This document shows positions 16,508 through 17,968 of a stretch of 17,968 nucleotides of DNA, piece after piece. A model generated the notes under the pieces. It did not search any database. It was given only the letters and a program-made list of their open reading frames with translations, and was not told the DNA's origin. The stretch spans positions 1-17,968 of the forward strand of contig JANPGC010000225.1 in NCBI GenBank assembly GCA_031423755.1, in the 5' to 3' direction. The translations under genes were made by a program, and so were the position numbers. This DNA is from JANMEX01 sp031423755. Lineage in GTDB: Bacteria > Pseudomonadota > Alphaproteobacteria > Rhizobiales > Rhizobiaceae. Position 1 is the first letter of the stretch. Each line of letters opens with the position of its first letter.

Positions 16508-16526
16508 CGCAATCCATGCAATTGCG
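16508..16526 (-). promoter_or_regulatory. Inverted repeat upstream of feuP
   Basis: CGCAAT and ATTGCG flank a 7-base spacer, a perfect 6-bp inverted repeat ending 12 bases before the feuP ATG and just upstream of its GAGGAA. It could be a hairpin at the ribosome-binding site or a two-half-site operator. There is no further support. Confidence 0.25.
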
Positions 16527-16580
16527 GCCAGACTACAGACGCTCCGGCAAGAATCAAACCGCCAACGCAAACCATTGAAT

Positions 16581-16877
16581 TTACTGAGGCACGACGAGCT
16601 CGACGCGCTTGGGGCGCTCGCCGTCCTTGCCCGGAACCACGATCACCAAACGGCACACCGGAATGTCGCCGTCCACGTCGGGCCTCGCCTTGGCCAAAGT
16701 TCCGCCCAATTCCGCCGCCTTGTCTTCACCGACCGCGTAACAGTCACCTTCCACAGTCACAACCAGCGGCGCCGCGTCAGCGGCAATATTGCCTGCGATG
16801 AGCGGAGCGGCAAAGACCGCCGGGGCTCCAGCGAGTCCGAGGGCGAAGGCCACATAGATGATCAGGTTCTTGTTCAT
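16581..16877 (-). CDS. feuN: Small periplasmic protein, probable FeuN-type modulator of FeuQ
   Basis: 98-residue exported protein. The signal peptide runs to about residue 23 or 24 (AVFA), leaving about 75 mature residues with two cysteines, Cys46 (GDCYAVG) and Cys75 (IPVCRLVIV), probably a disulfide. The rest is short beta-like hydrophobic strands ending VELVVPQ; there is no membrane anchor or enzyme motif. Its position directly before feuP-feuQ, 85 bases away on the same strand, is that of feuN in Sinorhizobium meliloti, described as a small periplasmic protein that holds the FeuQ-FeuP pathway in check. The assignment rests on position, size and export signal; I could not align it to FeuN. 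The start has AGAAGAG upstream, and a short hairpin (16890-16906) lies directly before that. Confidence 0.68.
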   Translation of the reverse strand: MNKNLIIYVAFALGLAGAPAVFAAPLIAGNIAADAAPLVVTVEGDCYAVGEDKAAELGGTLAKARPDVDGDIPVCRLVIVVPGKDGERPKRVELVVPQ

Positions 16878-16928
16878 GACGCTCTTCTAGTCCAGTGAGA
16901 CTGAACGGCATATGAACAATCGATCATA

Positions 16929-17135
16929 TCAGCGGATTTTCTGCGCCGCCGTCACCCGGCCAAAGATAGCCGCGAGTCCGGTCAAAGCCGTGATCGCCTG
17001 AATGATCGCGTCAGCAAGCGCTTCATTGTCGATGATCCCGTCGGGCAGCCCAAACAGACTGCCTAGCGACATCAGGACGGTCACGAGAGATGCCCAAATG
17101 GTCTTTGACAGGTACCAAGGTTTGGCCGTGGTCAT
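16929..17135 (-). CDS. Small membrane protein, holin-like, at the end of the GTA tail operon
   Basis: 68 residues: a short polar start (KPWYLSKT), a membrane helix at about 12-30, a turn with PDG and acidic residues, a second hydrophobic helix at about 43-59 and a basic tail (GRVTAAQKIR). A strong AAAGGAAC lies upstream of the ATG at 17135. It follows the GTA tail-tip gene by 15 bases, the place where small holin-like proteins are often encoded in alphaproteobacterial phage and GTA clusters. The length and topology fit a holin, but no endolysin is visible and the role is inferred from context. Confidence 0.62.
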   Translation of the reverse strand: MTTAKPWYLSKTIWASLVTVLMSLGSLFGLPDGIIDNEALADAIIQAITALTGLAAIFGRVTAAQKIR

Positions 17136-17150
17136 GTTTGTTCCTTTCGA

Positions 17151-17968
17151 TCAAATCTGAATTGTTGTGCTGTGTGAAGTCGGAATACCCGGCATGCCGT
17201 CAGCGCCGATCTGGGAAACTTCAATCACGGCGGCGGAAAGTCCGGTGCCGAAATCGGACAGCATTTCAGTTGCGGCATAGATCCAGGGTGCCGCATTCAC
17301 GGTCAGCAACCGCTTAAGGATGCCGCCGGCGCCAAGCACCCGGATCTGGTAGCTCTCCATCCCTTCCGGCAGCGGTATCTCCGCTGCATCCCAGCCATCA
17401 CCATCCGAAGATCCGCGCCGGATCCAGTCAACGCGCTTGCTGCCGTCGGCTTGGTCAGCGACCTTCAGATGTGCTGGTGAATAGCTCCGCTTGGCCCGCG
17501 TTGCCGGTCCCGCCGTGGCTGTTGCAAAGTAGCGGTCGGTGAAATCCTTGCCGGAGGGGCCAATCTTCCAGTTCAGAACCAGTTCCGCCTCAGCGGTCGT
17601 AATGCCTGCGGACACCACCGCGCTGTCCAGCAGCACAAATTCAGCCCCCGAATTTGCGCCTGCGCCTGCCGCATCATCGCTGCCAAGCTGGCCGCGCAAC
17701 AGCCCGGACAGCCGCCAAACGCCTGCGGAAATCTCCCGCGCATCAGAAAACTGCAGAACTTCCCATTCTCCGCTTGTCGATTTTACCGCCGCCGCGTTCG
17801 CGCCACCCAGCACCAGCGCTTCGCTTGCGCTCGCCGCCGCGCCAGAAAACAGCTGGACATCAACCGTTTGTCCTCGTTCCCAGCGTCCCATTCTGCCTGA
17901 CGGAAGCGCGACAGCCAGATTTCCCGCTATCGCCTGTTCGCCAAGCGTCGCCCGCAACACATAGCCAC
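17151..17968 (-). CDS. Gene transfer agent tail-tip/host-recognition protein, C-terminal part (gp15 type)
   Basis: About 272 C-terminal residues of a larger protein; the frame is open to the window's right edge and the start lies beyond it. The stretch VWRLSGLLRGQLGSDDAAG followed by GAEFVLLDSAV is characteristic of the C-terminal region of GTA gp15 proteins, the large megatron-like tail-tip component that also carries a TIM-barrel hydrolase-like domain further upstream in the protein. Later parts (DWIRRGSSDGDGWDAAEIPL, YQIRVLGAGG) are Ig- or fibronectin-like beta-rich sequence. A GTG at 17960 is internal and not a start. The gene is probably the last structural gene of a GTA or related tail cluster lying to the right; a related prophage cannot be excluded from this fragment. 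Confidence 0.8.
   Translation of the reverse strand, partial: GYVLRATLGEQAIAGNLAVALPSGRMGRWERGQTVDVQLFSGAAASASEALVLGGANAAAVKSTSGEWEVLQFSDAREISAGVWRLSGLLRGQLGSDDAAGAGANSGAEFVLLDSAVVSAGITTAEAELVLNWKIGPSGKDFTDRYFATATAGPATRAKRSYSPAHLKVADQADGSKRVDWIRRGSSDGDGWDAAEIPLPEGMESYQIRVLGAGGILKRLLTVNAAPWIYAATEMLSDFGTGLSAAVIEVSQIGADGMPGIPTSHSTTIQI

Noticed and set aside
1..17968. CRISPR array, tRNA/rRNA gene, insertion sequence or integration site
   Set aside because: No regularly spaced repeats, cloverleaf, transposase or integrase motifs, or terminal inverted repeats were seen; nearly all sequence is accounted for by the listed genes.

Overview
The window looks like an ordinary, densely packed chromosomal segment from an alphaproteobacterium of the order Hyphomicrobiales (Rhizobiales). 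Three things point there: GC-rich codon use, the linkage of ccmIEFH (cycHJKL) to a feuPQ-type two-component pair, and the run of Do-protease, OmpR-type regulator, kinase and glnE beside a PleC-type kinase. The family and gene-order comparisons come from memory; no database was searched. I see no tRNA, rRNA, CRISPR array, insertion sequence or prophage integrase.

Layout, left to right. (1) Positions 1-2343, plus strand: the 3' part of a membrane-bound PAS-domain sensor histidine kinase of the PleC/DivJ/PdhS type, cut by the window edge. It converges on everything else. A strong bidirectional intrinsic terminator lies at 2385-2414. (2) Positions 2419-9641, all minus strand. In transcription order: a periplasmic Do-family protease, an OmpR-type response regulator, its HAMP kinase, glnE (glutamine synthetase adenylyltransferase/deadenylase), and an exported protein with four EF-hands. 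The regulator and kinase overlap by ATGA, and the kinase stops 4 bases before the glnE start. (3) Positions 9765-13854, minus strand: the cytochrome c maturation operon ccmI-ccmE-ccmF-ccmH, with overlapping or closely spaced cistrons. (4) Positions 13905-16877, minus strand: a small two-cysteine periplasmic protein resembling FeuN, then feuP and feuQ, then a surface-antigen-like lipoprotein. (5) Positions 16929-17968, minus strand: a holin-like small membrane protein and the C-terminal 272 or so residues of a gene transfer agent (GTA) tail-tip protein of the gp15 type, cut by the right edge.

How the genes work together. The theme is envelope function and envelope sensing. CcmI/E/F/H attach heme to periplasmic cytochromes. 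The Do-protease handles misfolded exported proteins and sits directly upstream of a two-component system that may sense the envelope. The FeuN-FeuP-FeuQ set is known in rhizobia as an osmotic/envelope circuit in which a small periplasmic protein restrains the kinase. GlnE, a cytoplasmic nitrogen regulator, is translationally coupled to the first two-component system, which is the least intuitive link here. Nothing in the window is clearly a new system. The points most worth following are the GTA end abutting feuN, the secreted EF-hand protein at the end of the glnE transcript, a possible leaderless mRNA for the regulator at 8018, and an antisense terminator-like hairpin at 8060-8094.
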